From: Bacteroidales bacterium
GTDB taxonomy: Bacteria > Bacteroidota > Bacteroidia > Bacteroidales > UBA932
Length of the DNA: 64,000 nt
Direction: 5' to 3'
Assembly: GCA_017627955.1 (NCBI GenBank)
Contig: JAGAFU010000041.1
Span: 124,001 to 188,000 of the forward strand
The notes below the pieces were generated by a model. It was not told the origin of the DNA. It worked only from the letters and a program-made list of their open reading frames with translations, and made no database searches. The position numbers and the translations under genes were made by a program. This document shows positions 52,146 through 61,248 of this stretch, one piece after another. How positions within the stretch are numbered: the first letter of the stretch is position 1; every line of letters starts with the position of its first letter.

Positions 52146-53078
52146 ATGGAGATGTTCGGTATGAAGCGGTTTGTAAAGGTGCTGTTTTGTTTCTTCCTGT
52201 TGCTCTCGGTCGTGCTGGTCGCGGCGGATTTTTGCTATTCTTTGATTGTCCGCAACGCCAACGAAGGCAATATGGAAATCTGGAAGGAGGTTTTTGACGG
52301 TGAGGCCTCCGCGGACATCCTTTTGTCCGGGGACTCCCGTGTCAACACTGATTGTTATCCTCCTGTCATTGACAGCCTTACTGGACTTGAGTGTTATGCG
52401 GCAGGAGTGATAGGACATCATTTTACAGTCCAGAGATTGAGATATGACATGTATTCGGAATTCAACCGGAAGCCGTCACTTCTCATCCAATTTGTCGATA
52501 ACAGGTTGTTTCATCCTCTGGTCACCTATGACAGCAAGCAGTTCTTGCCTTGGATGTGGAAACCGAAATTCCTGAGCTCTTTCCCATGGGATTTTTCTTT
52601 CTCTTCGTTTATGATGTTTGTCCCATGGCTCCGCTACCATGGTTGCCGACTGTCCGAAATGTCATGGTGCGGCAAGGCAACGCTTCGGGGGTTTTTCACG
52701 TATGATTTGAATCATAATTTTTCACGGCTGCCCGAAGAGAAGTTGTCCTTTTATAAGAACAAGAAGAATGAGGAAATGTTTCATTCTTTCCTTTCCGAGG
52801 TCAAATCCGAAGGGATAAAAATAGTCCTTGTCCTGGCCCCAATGTATGAGGGTTCCTCTTTTGACCAGGAATTATTGGATAAGATAAGGATGCCTTTCAT
52901 CTCCATTAGCGAAGAATTCGGGGTGCCTCTCCTGGACTATTTGGACTGGCCTTTGTGTGGAGATAAATCCCTGTTTCTGGATTCGGTCCATCTGAACCTT
53001 AAGGGAGCGAGGATTTTTTCAAGTCAGCTGGCCCGTGATCTGGTCGAGATGGAAATCATTCCGGTTGAAAACAAATAA
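52146..53078 (+). CDS. Membrane-anchored SGNH/DltD-like protein
   Basis: A 310-residue protein with one N-terminal membrane helix (about 8-35) and a presumed periplasmic domain. LLSGDSRVNTD places the nucleophile Ser64 in block I, and DSVHLN gives Asp279 and His282. It is the same family as the 25948 product but clearly diverged. With the MBOAT gene one position downstream it forms the usual pair for O-acylating a polysaccharide outside the cytoplasm. An inner ATG at 52161 (MKRFVK) could be the true start. Confidence 0.78.
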   Translation: MEMFGMKRFVKVLFCFFLLLSVVLVAADFCYSLIVRNANEGNMEIWKEVFDGEASADILLSGDSRVNTDCYPPVIDSLTGLECYAAGVIGHHFTVQRLRYDMYSEFNRKPSLLIQFVDNRLFHPLVTYDSKQFLPWMWKPKFLSSFPWDFSFSSFMMFVPWLRYHGCRLSEMSWCGKATLRGFFTYDLNHNFSRLPEEKLSFYKNKKNEEMFHSFLSEVKSEGIKIVLVLAPMYEGSSFDQELLDKIRMPFISISEEFGVPLLDYLDWPLCGDKSLFLDSVHLNLKGARIFSSQLARDLVEMEIIPVENK

Positions 53079-53085
53079 ACGTGGT

Positions 53086-54054
53086 ATGTGTTCAATTTCA
53101 GTAGTTATTCCAGTCTACAATGCTGCCCCTTTCATCGGGAAATGCGTGGAATCAGTTCTAGGACAGACTCTTGCGGATATTGAGGTCATCTGCGTGGATG
53201 ACCACTCGACGGATAATTCCCTTGAGGCCCTGCGGGCGATAGCAGATCCTCGCCTTAAAGTTGTTGCTTTCCCGGAAAACAGGGGAGTGTCCGCGGCCCG
53301 AAACGCCGGTCTGGATGCGGCGGAAGGGAAATATGTCTTTTTCCTGGATTCCGATGACTGGCTCGATACTGATTATCTTGAGGTAATGCTTCGCATGGCG
53401 GAAGATCATGGTGATGACATAGTTGTCAACTCTAACTACATAGAGGAGTTCCCGAACGAAGGTAAAAGGGCGTTGAGCAGCCGGTTCGGCTTTGTTGAGG
53501 ATGATCCTAAGCATTATCCATCCGTGTTGATACAGAATAAGTTCCCTCCGGTCGTGTGGGCGAGACTGTTTAAGGTCTCCTTCTTGAGGGAGAACTCCAT
53601 CCATTTCCCGGGACCATCTGTCAGGAACGGCACGGAGGACATTTTCTTCACGGGGTTGGCTAGTTCGTACCAGGCGAGTATGCTGGTTTTCAGGGGACCT
53701 TATTACCATTATCTCCAACGCCCCGAATCATTGCTGCACCAAAAGGATCTGTGCTATTACAATATATTCAGCCATAAGGTTTTATTTGAGGAACGCAGGT
53801 CGAGGTCGCTGGACACTGAGGGTTTGAGATTGTTTTATGGCGGTCCTGTCGTCCTGGATTCGGAGGATAAATACAACCTCATCAAGCCATTTTTCGAGGA
53901 GATCGCTCCGGAAGTTCGCCGTCATCAGGAACTTTATGCGCCGATAGATCTTTTTTTGATGGATGCTGTCCTTTCATGCCAAGACTACCAAGCTTTCCTG
54001 CTAAAATACGGTCGTAATGTCATGTTCGCCTTCATTCGAAGCAGAAAGAAGTAA
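53086..54054 (+). CDS. GT2 glycosyltransferase
   Basis: About 322 residues, recurrent GT2 family: ISVVIPVYNAAPFI, VDDHSTDNSLEAL, FPENRGVSAARNAGLDAA, FLDSDDWLDTDYLEVM, VVWARLFKVSFL and TEDIFFTGLASSYQASMLVFRGPYYHY. I chose the ATG at 53086, 7 bases after the SGNH stop, because an upstream start would overlap that gene and add a basic segment with no counterpart in the paralogues. It separates the SGNH and MBOAT genes. Substrate unknown. Confidence 0.92.
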   Translation: MCSISVVIPVYNAAPFIGKCVESVLGQTLADIEVICVDDHSTDNSLEALRAIADPRLKVVAFPENRGVSAARNAGLDAAEGKYVFFLDSDDWLDTDYLEVMLRMAEDHGDDIVVNSNYIEEFPNEGKRALSSRFGFVEDDPKHYPSVLIQNKFPPVVWARLFKVSFLRENSIHFPGPSVRNGTEDIFFTGLASSYQASMLVFRGPYYHYLQRPESLLHQKDLCYYNIFSHKVLFEERRSRSLDTEGLRLFYGGPVVLDSEDKYNLIKPFFEEIAPEVRRHQELYAPIDLFLMDAVLSCQDYQAFLLKYGRNVMFAFIRSRKK

Positions 54055-54066
54055 TTAATATCGTCC

Positions 54067-55512
54067 ATGTCTTTCAATTCCTTGATATTCGCGGCGTTCC
54101 TGCCGATAGTTTTTTGCCTTTACTGGTTCGTCTTCGGGAAGAACCTTAAGTGGCAGAACGCTTTTGTCGTTGTAGCTTCATACGTTTTTTACGGCTGGTG
54201 GGACTGGAAGTTCTTGATCCTGATCGCTGTAACTTCATTCTGCAGCTGGGGTAGCGGTCTGCTGATATTCAAATACAAGGAAGACCGTCGCAAAGCCAAG
54301 TGGATCAGCGCCGCCAACATAATCCTGAATCTCGGGATACTGGGCTTGTTCAAATACTATGATTTCTTCGCCCAGAGTTTCGCGGACCTTTTCCTTGGCG
54401 GCAAGTCAGACGGAATACTCCTGCATCTGATCCTTCCTGTCGGTATCAGTTTCTACACTTTCCAAGCCCTCAGCTATTCGATAGATGTCTACCGTGGAAA
54501 GGTTGCGCCGACGAGGGACATCGTGCAATTCTTCGCCTATGTGAGTTTCTTCCCGCAGCTTGTCGCCGGTCCGATCGAACGATCCACGAATTTGCTCCCC
54601 CAGTTCGGGCGTGAGCGGGTGTTTGAATATTCCCAGGCTGTCGATGGCCTGCGCCAGATGCTCTGGGGATATTTCAAGAAGATAGTGATCGCGGATTGGT
54701 GCGCCTTGTATGTTGATGAGGCGTTTGGCGGCATCTCAAGCCATACAGGAGCGCGGTTGATCGCAGCGGCAATCTTGTTCGCGTTCCAGATTTACGGCGA
54801 TTTCTCCGGTTATTCGGACATCGCTATCGGAACCGCGAAACTCTTCGGAATCAAGCTGATGCGCAACTTCGCCACTCCTTATTTCAGCAGGGACATCGCG
54901 GAATTCTGGCGGCGTTGGCACATCTCCTTGACAACCTGGTTCCGTGACTACCTTTACATTCCGATGGGCGGGAGCCGCTGTTCAAAACCGAGGGTGGCTC
55001 TTAACACGCTGGTCATATTCCTTGTCAGCGGCTTTTGGCATGGGGCAAACTGGACTTTTGTCGTATGGGGCGCTTTCCACGCGCTTTTGTTCTTACCATT
55101 GATTCTTACGTCGAACAACCGTAAATATAAAGATATCGTCGCTCCTGACCGGGCGCTTCCGTCCATCAAGGAATTCGGGCAGATCCTTCTGACCTTTATC
55201 CTGGTGACAATCGGCTGGGTAATTTTCAGGGCGGACAGCCTATCCCAGGCGGTCGCTTATTTCCGTGGATTCGCGGAATGGAATTCAGCCGCGGACCTGT
55301 CGTTCTTTTTCTCGCCATTGTTCCTGACAAGAGCGGTGTGGATCGCTGTCATGGTCTTGGTCGAGTGGATAGACCGTAGGGAGGAACACGGTTTGTCGAT
55401 GAGCGGGATACGCTATCGTTCAATACGCTACGCTATCTATCTCAGTCTACTTCTCGTCACTATCCTCTTCTTTGATGACGGCTCACCCAAGTTCATTTAT
55501 TTCCAGTTCTGA
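54067..55512 (+). CDS. MBOAT-family O-acyltransferase
   Basis: A 481-residue polytopic protein with about ten membrane segments. FLPIVFCLYWFVFGKNLKWQNAFVVVASYVFYGWW opens it. LPVGISFYTFQALSYSIDVYRG, FFPQLVAGPIER and AEFWRRWHISLTTWFRDYLYIPMGG, then SGFWHGANWTFVVWG with the catalytic His, are the DltB/AlgI signature. MBOAT proteins carry acyl groups across the membrane and hand them to an SGNH partner, here probably the 52146 product. The C-terminus is complete. Acyl group and glycan acceptor are unknown. Confidence 0.95.
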   Translation: MSFNSLIFAAFLPIVFCLYWFVFGKNLKWQNAFVVVASYVFYGWWDWKFLILIAVTSFCSWGSGLLIFKYKEDRRKAKWISAANIILNLGILGLFKYYDFFAQSFADLFLGGKSDGILLHLILPVGISFYTFQALSYSIDVYRGKVAPTRDIVQFFAYVSFFPQLVAGPIERSTNLLPQFGRERVFEYSQAVDGLRQMLWGYFKKIVIADWCALYVDEAFGGISSHTGARLIAAAILFAFQIYGDFSGYSDIAIGTAKLFGIKLMRNFATPYFSRDIAEFWRRWHISLTTWFRDYLYIPMGGSRCSKPRVALNTLVIFLVSGFWHGANWTFVVWGAFHALLFLPLILTSNNRKYKDIVAPDRALPSIKEFGQILLTFILVTIGWVIFRADSLSQAVAYFRGFAEWNSAADLSFFFSPLFLTRAVWIAVMVLVEWIDRREEHGLSMSGIRYRSIRYAIYLSLLLVTILFFDDGSPKFIYFQF

Positions 55513-55522
55513 CGATCTATAA

Positions 55523-55588
55523 ATGAAGCGTTTCCTGAGTAATATACTCTTCTTCTATATTAACGTGTGTATGTTTTCTCGGGGTTGA
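55523..55588 (+). pseudogene. Possible relic of an SGNH-type membrane protein (N-terminus only)
   Basis: A 21-codon frame beginning MKRFLSNILFFYINVCMF ends at a TGA. The basic start and hydrophobic run look like the membrane anchor of the SGNH genes at 25948 and 52146 (MMRKFLSTVILFS and MKRFVKVLFCFFLL). It directly follows the MBOAT gene, where a partner SGNH gene is usual, and precedes a GT8-like gene, the same place as the relic at 61072. It is too short for a firm call and could be a random short frame. Confidence 0.4.
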
Positions 55589-55594
55589 ATAGAG

Positions 55595-56509
55595 ATGATG
55601 ATTAAGAAGGGAAGTCGGGGTTTTGTGACTTTAGCGACCGGCCGCATGGAGTTTTTCATGATGGCCAGGAATCTGTTGCGGTCTTACCGGTTTTTCTCAA
55701 AGGAACCGCTGCCATTCGCTATTATCTGCGATAAAGAGAACAAGTTCACCGAGCAGTTTGATGACGTTGTCTTGCTACCTGGAGCAAAACATTCATACTT
55801 GGATAAGCTATCCATAATAAATCTCGCGCCGTATGAGAAAACCATATTCATTGATTCGGATTGCCTGGCTTACAGGGATTTGAATGACTTGTGGGAAGTC
55901 TTCAAGGATGCGCCTCCATTTAGTAGTTTAGGTTCGGTTCTCCCGTTTTCTTCCGATTACGGGTGGTTCAAGAGAGAGGATGTGGGGATTTTCTCAGACA
56001 AAGTGAAGTTCCACATCGCTTTTCATGGTGGGATCTATTATATAGAGAGATTAAATCCCGCGCTTGGGACATTCTCGGGCACCGTGTCGTATGTGAGTGA
56101 GCATTTCCAAGAGTTCCGCTTCCGCATGTTCAAAAAGCCTACCGATGAGGCGGTTTTTTCCTTGGCTATGGCTGTTCACGGTTTCTCACCTATGATGGGA
56201 CTCCTGGATTTCGTCTGCTTCCTTCCCATGGTCCAATCTGTAGAGGCCGATATTAGGAACGGAGCGTTGACCTTTGATTGGGTCCATCGGCAAACTGGAC
56301 AGTCGCAACGGTATGAAGACGTTTATTTGCTGCATTGGGGACATCAAGGGAAATTATGGCTATTCTTCAAGCAGACCTTTACTCTGGTCGCTGAGTCAGA
56401 GGGGCTGTGGAGAGCTTTCCGTGAGTCTTTTTATATATTCAGGATCAAAGGAGTTTATAAAAAATTAATTCCATATTGGTTAAAAAGAGTGGTATATTTG
56501 ATGAAATGA
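55595..56509 (+). CDS. GT8-like glycosyltransferase
   Basis: A 304-residue paralogue of the other three GT8-like genes. SRGFVTLATGRMEFFMMARNLLRSY, APYEKTIFIDSDCLAY (metal site D87-S88-D89) and FHGGIYYIERL are the key positions, with LLHWGHQGKLWLFF late in the protein. DSD replaces DAD of the paralogues. The C-terminus is basic. Its stop overlaps the next GT2 start (ATGA). Substrate unknown. Confidence 0.82.
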   Translation: MMIKKGSRGFVTLATGRMEFFMMARNLLRSYRFFSKEPLPFAIICDKENKFTEQFDDVVLLPGAKHSYLDKLSIINLAPYEKTIFIDSDCLAYRDLNDLWEVFKDAPPFSSLGSVLPFSSDYGWFKREDVGIFSDKVKFHIAFHGGIYYIERLNPALGTFSGTVSYVSEHFQEFRFRMFKKPTDEAVFSLAMAVHGFSPMMGLLDFVCFLPMVQSVEADIRNGALTFDWVHRQTGQSQRYEDVYLLHWGHQGKLWLFFKQTFTLVAESEGLWRAFRESFYIFRIKGVYKKLIPYWLKRVVYLMK

Positions 56510-57483
56510 TATCTATTATCATACCAGTATACAATGTGGAGAAGTTTTTGCGCAGGTGCCTTGATAGTGTCAAGTCCCAGACGTTCAAAGACTTTGAGGC
56601 AATCCTGATCGATGATGGATCAATCGATGGCTCGGGTCGGATCTGCGATGAGTACGCCGGTTCGGACGAGAGATTCCGTGTTGTGCACCAGGCTAATCAG
56701 GGAGTGTCCTCGGCAAGGAACCTTGGACTCGATCTTGCCCAAGGTGAGTATATTTATTTTGCCGATAGTGATGACGAGCTTCTTCCAGAGACTTTGGAGC
56801 GTCTATTCGCGGCGATCCGACAGGGCGACTACGATGTCGCCGCATCGGGTTACTCAATTGTCCGGGATGGTGTTGAGACAGGAATGTGTTTTACCGCGGG
56901 GGCTCCACCTAAAGTTTATTCAGGAGATGAGGTTCTGGTCAAATTCCTGAGGGATTGCGAATTTGTTTGTTATACTTGTTGGAATAAGCTGATAAACAGA
57001 AGATTGATCTCAGACTTAAAATTCATGGACATCAAGCAAGAAGACTTTATGTTCTGTGGGCAGTTGTCCCTGAAGCTCGACTCTGTCATCTATCTGAACG
57101 AGAGTCTTTACCGGTATTTCGACCGGCCGGCAAGCATAAGCAAAGATTTCTCATATATTGGTCCTCATCAGTCTGTCGCGGTTCTGTCGCGATTGATAGA
57201 AGAAACTCCGAGGGAGAGAGAGAATGCGAGGGCCCTGATCCTCTCGAGGTTGCTGGTTAGATTGATGACATCATCATATTTTATCTCCATCTCTTCGCTG
57301 TCACATGAAGAGAAAGAGGCTTACAAAGTGACCTGCAGGACTCTTTTCAGGCGGTATGCGAAGGAGTTCTTCTGTCATCCGGCAATCCCCTTGAAGCGGA
57401 AGGCCGAAGTTGTCGTGGGAAAGTTGTTCCCTTGGTTGATGGGCAAATATCTTGACAAACTCGAAGCTCAGGCTTGGAAATGA
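56506..57483 (+). CDS. GT2 glycosyltransferase
   Basis: About 325 residues: ISIIIPVYNVEKFLRRCLDSV, IDDGSIDGSGRICDEY, VVHQANQGVSSARNLGLDLA and FADSDDEL, then AAIRQGDYDVAASGYSIVRDGVE and CWNKL. It is almost a twin of the gene at 59051 over the first 220 residues and shares the CDE-VIHQ subgroup with 2072 and 5256. I chose the ATG at 56506, in an ATGA overlap with the GT8-like gene. The twin lies on the other side of the GT-C gene, which suggests local duplication. Confidence 0.92.
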   Translation: MISIIIPVYNVEKFLRRCLDSVKSQTFKDFEAILIDDGSIDGSGRICDEYAGSDERFRVVHQANQGVSSARNLGLDLAQGEYIYFADSDDELLPETLERLFAAIRQGDYDVAASGYSIVRDGVETGMCFTAGAPPKVYSGDEVLVKFLRDCEFVCYTCWNKLINRRLISDLKFMDIKQEDFMFCGQLSLKLDSVIYLNESLYRYFDRPASISKDFSYIGPHQSVAVLSRLIEETPRERENARALILSRLLVRLMTSSYFISISSLSHEEKEAYKVTCRTLFRRYAKEFFCHPAIPLKRKAEVVVGKLFPWLMGKYLDKLEAQAWK

Positions 57484-59054
57484 TGGATAATATGAATAAC
57501 AGGCTGAAGTATATTCTCAAATGCTGTTTCCTTTTCATGCTGCTGGCTCATGGTTTCCGGTGGTTCAACACTTCTTTTAACCATGACTCACTGATCGTGT
57601 TCCAGGACGACGGGTTCATCCAGCTCTACCTTGGGCGTTGGCTTATGCCCGTGTGGATTCTCATTCGGGGAAAAATAGCGTCTCCGTTGATTATCGCGGC
57701 ATTATCAATCGTTTTCTTTTCTGCCGCCGTTATACTGCTCACTGATGTTCTTGGTGTAAAAAAGAAGCCTCATGTCGCTCTTCTGACCGCCGTTCTGGCC
57801 AGTTGTCCAGTTATCACGTGTCTTTTTACCTCGTTCATATCTTCTGTCGATCTTCACATGCTGGCATTCGCGTTCAGCATGTTGTCTGTTTTTCTTATGG
57901 TCCGGTTCAGGCGAGGATGGATTCCAGGTGGAGTTTTTCTCGCCATGGCCATGGCTTTGTACCAGACTTATCTTGAGGTCGCGTTGGTCGTGCTTGTTTT
58001 CTGGTTTATCCGAGAGGCGGTTAGAGGGACCGCGCGCGACACGTTGATCAAGTCAGCAGCCCGAGCCTGTCTCTACGTGTTTTTAGGATGTTTGCTGTAC
58101 TATGCCGGTTGGCGGCTGAGCCTTTTTTTATTAGGCGAGAAGATAGCTAATATTCCTTTCCAAGACGATTATAACAGTATAACCAGGTTGGGAGACTTGA
58201 GCCTGACCGGAGTTATTCCTTTGTTAAAGGATTCGCTTCTTTCTTTTTTCAGATATGTCATTCATCCGGAGACTTTGAGCAATTGGATAGCTGGAGGGCT
58301 GAATGTCTTGATGGCTATTTGCGCTTTCATCAGGATTATGATGGAGCCCTCTTCTCCCCGGAGACGACTGTTCTTGTCCCTCGCGGTGATTTCATTGCCT
58401 GTTCTATCTAATTTTGTCTTTATCCTTACTGGCGGAGTCGCTCACACTCTGATGGTCATGTCAATAGTTATTCTTTATGCCGGGTGTGTGATGACTTTGG
58501 ATCTGCGACAGCGAGAACCGGGAGGAAGTCGTACTTTCCTGGATAAAGTGACGAGTGTCGTGATTATCGCCTCTTTGGCTGTGGTCTCATTCAATTACAC
58601 GATTTTCGCGAATCAGTGTCATCTGAAAAAAGCTCTGGAAGAGGAAGCCACATTGTCGACGATGACTCGTTTGATAGATCGTATAGAGGGAGTGGAAGGA
58701 TATATCCCCGGGGAGACAAAGGTGGCATTGCTTGGTAATTTGAACGAGACAAGTGTTAGCCAGATTCGGCCCGGATATGAAGACGATGATTTCTATAGGG
58801 CATGGAATAGAAACCGATTCAGTGTTTCTTATCCGCTTACCCAGCCATGGTATCTTAGCAATGTCCTCGCATATCCTATCAATTTATTGGATGCTGGCCA
58901 GTGTGAAAAGTACTCATGCGATCCAGAGGTCGCGGAGATGCCCTCTTTCCCTTCTCCGGGATGTGCGAAGATGATCGGGGATGTCCTGGTTTTCAAATTG
59001 TCGGATACAGAAGTTTTGAATCCAGATGAATCTAGTAAAAGGCCTCGAAAATGA
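57480..59054 (+). CDS. GtrII-type GT-C membrane glycosyltransferase
   Basis: About 524 residues with ten or so membrane helices. NHDSLIVFQDDGFIQLYLGRWLMPVWILIRG after the first helix, and LALYQTYLEVALVVLVFWF further on, match the glucosyltransferase GtrII family. These proteins use undecaprenyl-phosphate-glucose to decorate O-antigen in the periplasm. The GtrB-like donor synthase candidate is the DPM1-like gene at 29891. It overlaps the GT2 before and after by ATGA. Glucose as the sugar is assumed from the family only. Confidence 0.82.
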   Translation: MMDNMNNRLKYILKCCFLFMLLAHGFRWFNTSFNHDSLIVFQDDGFIQLYLGRWLMPVWILIRGKIASPLIIAALSIVFFSAAVILLTDVLGVKKKPHVALLTAVLASCPVITCLFTSFISSVDLHMLAFAFSMLSVFLMVRFRRGWIPGGVFLAMAMALYQTYLEVALVVLVFWFIREAVRGTARDTLIKSAARACLYVFLGCLLYYAGWRLSLFLLGEKIANIPFQDDYNSITRLGDLSLTGVIPLLKDSLLSFFRYVIHPETLSNWIAGGLNVLMAICAFIRIMMEPSSPRRRLFLSLAVISLPVLSNFVFILTGGVAHTLMVMSIVILYAGCVMTLDLRQREPGGSRTFLDKVTSVVIIASLAVVSFNYTIFANQCHLKKALEEEATLSTMTRLIDRIEGVEGYIPGETKVALLGNLNETSVSQIRPGYEDDDFYRAWNRNRFSVSYPLTQPWYLSNVLAYPINLLDAGQCEKYSCDPEVAEMPSFPSPGCAKMIGDVLVFKLSDTEVLNPDESSKRPRK

Positions 59055-60025
59055 TATCGTTAATTATCCCGGTTTTCAATGCCGAACGATTCTTGCGTCA
59101 GTGCCTTGATAGCGTTAAGTCACAGACGTTCAAGGACTTCGAGGTGATTCTTGTGGATGATGGTTCCACAGATTCCTCCGGCCTTATTTGTGATGAGTAT
59201 TGCGTTTCAGACAATAGATTCCATGTGATTCATCAGGATAATCAGGGAGTCTCATCGGCAAGAAACAAAGGAATAGAGGCCGCTCAAGGGGAATATGTTT
59301 ATTTCGCCGACAGCGATGACTCATTACGCCCTGAGACTTTGGAACATCTGTATGCCGCGATAAGACAAGGGGATTATGATATAGCGGCTTCCGGTTTTTC
59401 TATTGTCAAAGACGGGGTGGAGGTGGACAAGTGCATAATCCCTGAAGGGAAGCCGATAGTTTATTCAAGCGACGAGGCTTTGTCCAAATTGCTTAAAGAT
59501 GAGGATCTTGTCTTTTTTGTTTGCTGGAACAAGCTGATTACCAAAACTTTGGTGGACGAGGTCAAATTTGAGAACATCAACCAAGAGGATTACCTTTTTT
59601 GCGCGAGTCTATACCTTCGTCTTCGCTCTCTCGTTTACTTGAACGAGTCCCTATACATGTACATTGATCGCCCATCAAGCTTGAGTAAGGAGTTCTCATA
59701 CATCGGTCCTCATAAAACTGTCGCCGTATTAGCGAGATTGTCGGAGGAGATTCCCAAAGAAAGGAAGGTTTCCAGAGCATTGCTTCTGAATAGGCTGATG
59801 CGAGGCCTCCGGACCTCTTCGTATCTTATATCAAATGCCGAGTCCCTTTCTCACAATGAGAAAGAAGCTTATTTGGAAACCTGCAAAACTCTTTATAAAA
59901 CTCACAAAAAAGAGTTTTTCTTTCATCCGGCCATATCCCTCAAGGACAAAATAAAAATGGTTGTATGGAAAATCTTTCCTAAATTACTCTCCAAATATTT
60001 TGACTTGAGTAGACTCTGGAAATAA
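59051..60025 (+). CDS. GT2 glycosyltransferase
   Basis: A 324-residue GT-A enzyme, close paralogue of the 56506 product: ISLIIPVFNAERFLRQCLDSV, VDDGSTDSSGLICDEY, VIHQDNQGVSSARNKGIEAA and FADSDDSL, then AAIRQGDYDIAASGFSIVKDGVE and CWNKL. The C-terminal region is basic (KTHKKEFFFHPAISLKDKIKM). It begins in an ATGA overlap with the GtrII-type gene and lies 12 bases before the next GT2. Confidence 0.92.
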   Translation: MISLIIPVFNAERFLRQCLDSVKSQTFKDFEVILVDDGSTDSSGLICDEYCVSDNRFHVIHQDNQGVSSARNKGIEAAQGEYVYFADSDDSLRPETLEHLYAAIRQGDYDIAASGFSIVKDGVEVDKCIIPEGKPIVYSSDEALSKLLKDEDLVFFVCWNKLITKTLVDEVKFENINQEDYLFCASLYLRLRSLVYLNESLYMYIDRPSSLSKEFSYIGPHKTVAVLARLSEEIPKERKVSRALLLNRLMRGLRTSSYLISNAESLSHNEKEAYLETCKTLYKTHKKEFFFHPAISLKDKIKMVVWKIFPKLLSKYFDLSRLWK

Positions 60026-60037
60026 CGGGTTATTGTC

Positions 60038-61075
60038 ATGGGAAGCCATAAAGTGTTAATCTCGGTTGTGGTCCCTGTTTTCAACACAGCGAAGTACCTG
60101 CCTAAGTGTTTGGATTCGGTGTTGGGACAGAGCCTGAGAGATATCGAGGTGATCTGTGTTGACGACCACAGCTCGGACAGATCAAGAATGATCCTTGAAG
60201 AATACGCCGCTCGTGATCCCAGGATAAGTCTTATGTCACTTCCGGAGAATCATGGTGTTGGATATGTACGCAATCTTGGCATGAAGATCGCTCAAGGAGA
60301 TTATATTTATTTCTTGGACTCGGACGATTGGATAGACCAGGATTATCTTTCTGAAATGTACTCTCATGCGGTGTCTTCCGGGCAAGACATCGTGATTAAT
60401 GCCAACTGGTACCATGAGTTCGGGCATTCTTGCAAGCGAAGGGAAAAGAATGGATCATTATTAGTGAAAGAGAACGTCTTTTACTATTCACCGGTTGAGG
60501 TCCAGAGAAATATGCTTCCTGTCGTGTGGTGCCGGTTGTTCAAAAGGTCTTTTCTTCAGGAACACTCAATACTATTCCCTCTGATAAGGAGTGCGGAGGA
60601 CGTGTACTTCGTCTGGCTGTCTGAGATACTTCAAGAGAAAATCTACATCTTCAAAGGACCATATTACCACTACTTTCAAAGGAGGAGATCCCTGTCAGGT
60701 ACGAAAGATAATATGTGGCATCATTTAAAGATCTATAATGAGCTTCTTATAGAGTATAGAGAAAGAAACATCCCTCCGGCATCCGCGAAGCGTTTCTTCT
60801 TCTGGCCAGAAAGATTGAGGATCAATAACGAGGACAGGTTCAATTTCGCCAGATCGTACTTCGAGACTGTAGAAACTGATGTAAAAGCGGCTCCTGGACT
60901 ATATTGGTCATACGATTGCTATGTTATGAAGGCGGTGCTGTCTTGTTCAAGTTGTAAAGAATGGCGGTTACACTTTCCCTTGGGATTGTATATCGGCTTT
61001 TATATAAGGCTCGTAAAGAACCGGATGTCGCGGCCGACGGTAGAATCTATTATTGACGGGACGTGGAAGATATGA
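60038..61075 (+). CDS. GT2 glycosyltransferase
   Basis: A 345-residue member of the recurrent GT2 family: ISVVVPVFNTAKYL, VDDHSSDRSRMIL, LPENHGVGYVRNLGMKIA, FLDSDDWIDQDYL, VVWCRLFKRSFL and AEDVYFVWLSEILQEKIYIF. Its end (PTVESIIDGTWKI) matches that of the 48992 product, and both have a SGQD/TGQN-VIN-NWY block, so the two are close paralogues. An ATGA overlap leads into a degraded SGNH gene. Substrate unknown. Confidence 0.92.
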   Translation: MGSHKVLISVVVPVFNTAKYLPKCLDSVLGQSLRDIEVICVDDHSSDRSRMILEEYAARDPRISLMSLPENHGVGYVRNLGMKIAQGDYIYFLDSDDWIDQDYLSEMYSHAVSSGQDIVINANWYHEFGHSCKRREKNGSLLVKENVFYYSPVEVQRNMLPVVWCRLFKRSFLQEHSILFPLIRSAEDVYFVWLSEILQEKIYIFKGPYYHYFQRRRSLSGTKDNMWHHLKIYNELLIEYRERNIPPASAKRFFFWPERLRINNEDRFNFARSYFETVETDVKAAPGLYWSYDCYVMKAVLSCSSCKEWRLHFPLGLYIGFYIRLVKNRMSRPTVESIIDGTWKI

Positions 61076-61201
61076 TGAGGAAATTTTTGTCGCATCTGAT
61101 AGTGTTTGCGGTCACGGGCTATGAATCATGTCAACGCATATACGGACAGCCTCGCTAATGATTTGAAAAGATTGGAGATGTCAGGTCTTGCTAAAAGATG
61201 A
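61072..61201 (+). pseudogene. Relic of an SGNH/DltD-like gene (both ends, middle deleted)
   Basis: The first frame begins MMRKFLSHLIVFAVTGY, in an ATGA overlap with the GT2 stop, and matches the start of the 25948 SGNH protein (MMMRKFLSTVILFS). The other frame ends HVNAYTDSLANDLKRLEM at the TGA at 61199, matching the 25948 C-terminus (HLN...FTDSLARDFKRLHI). Together they are about 43 codons against the usual 306, so almost the whole catalytic domain has been lost by an out-of-frame internal deletion. The remaining 47 bases to the GT8-like gene hold nothing I recognise. Confidence 0.8.
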
Positions 61202-61248
61202 CATCACACTGATCGTATCTATCGGAAAATGGTATAGTCGATGCGAGT

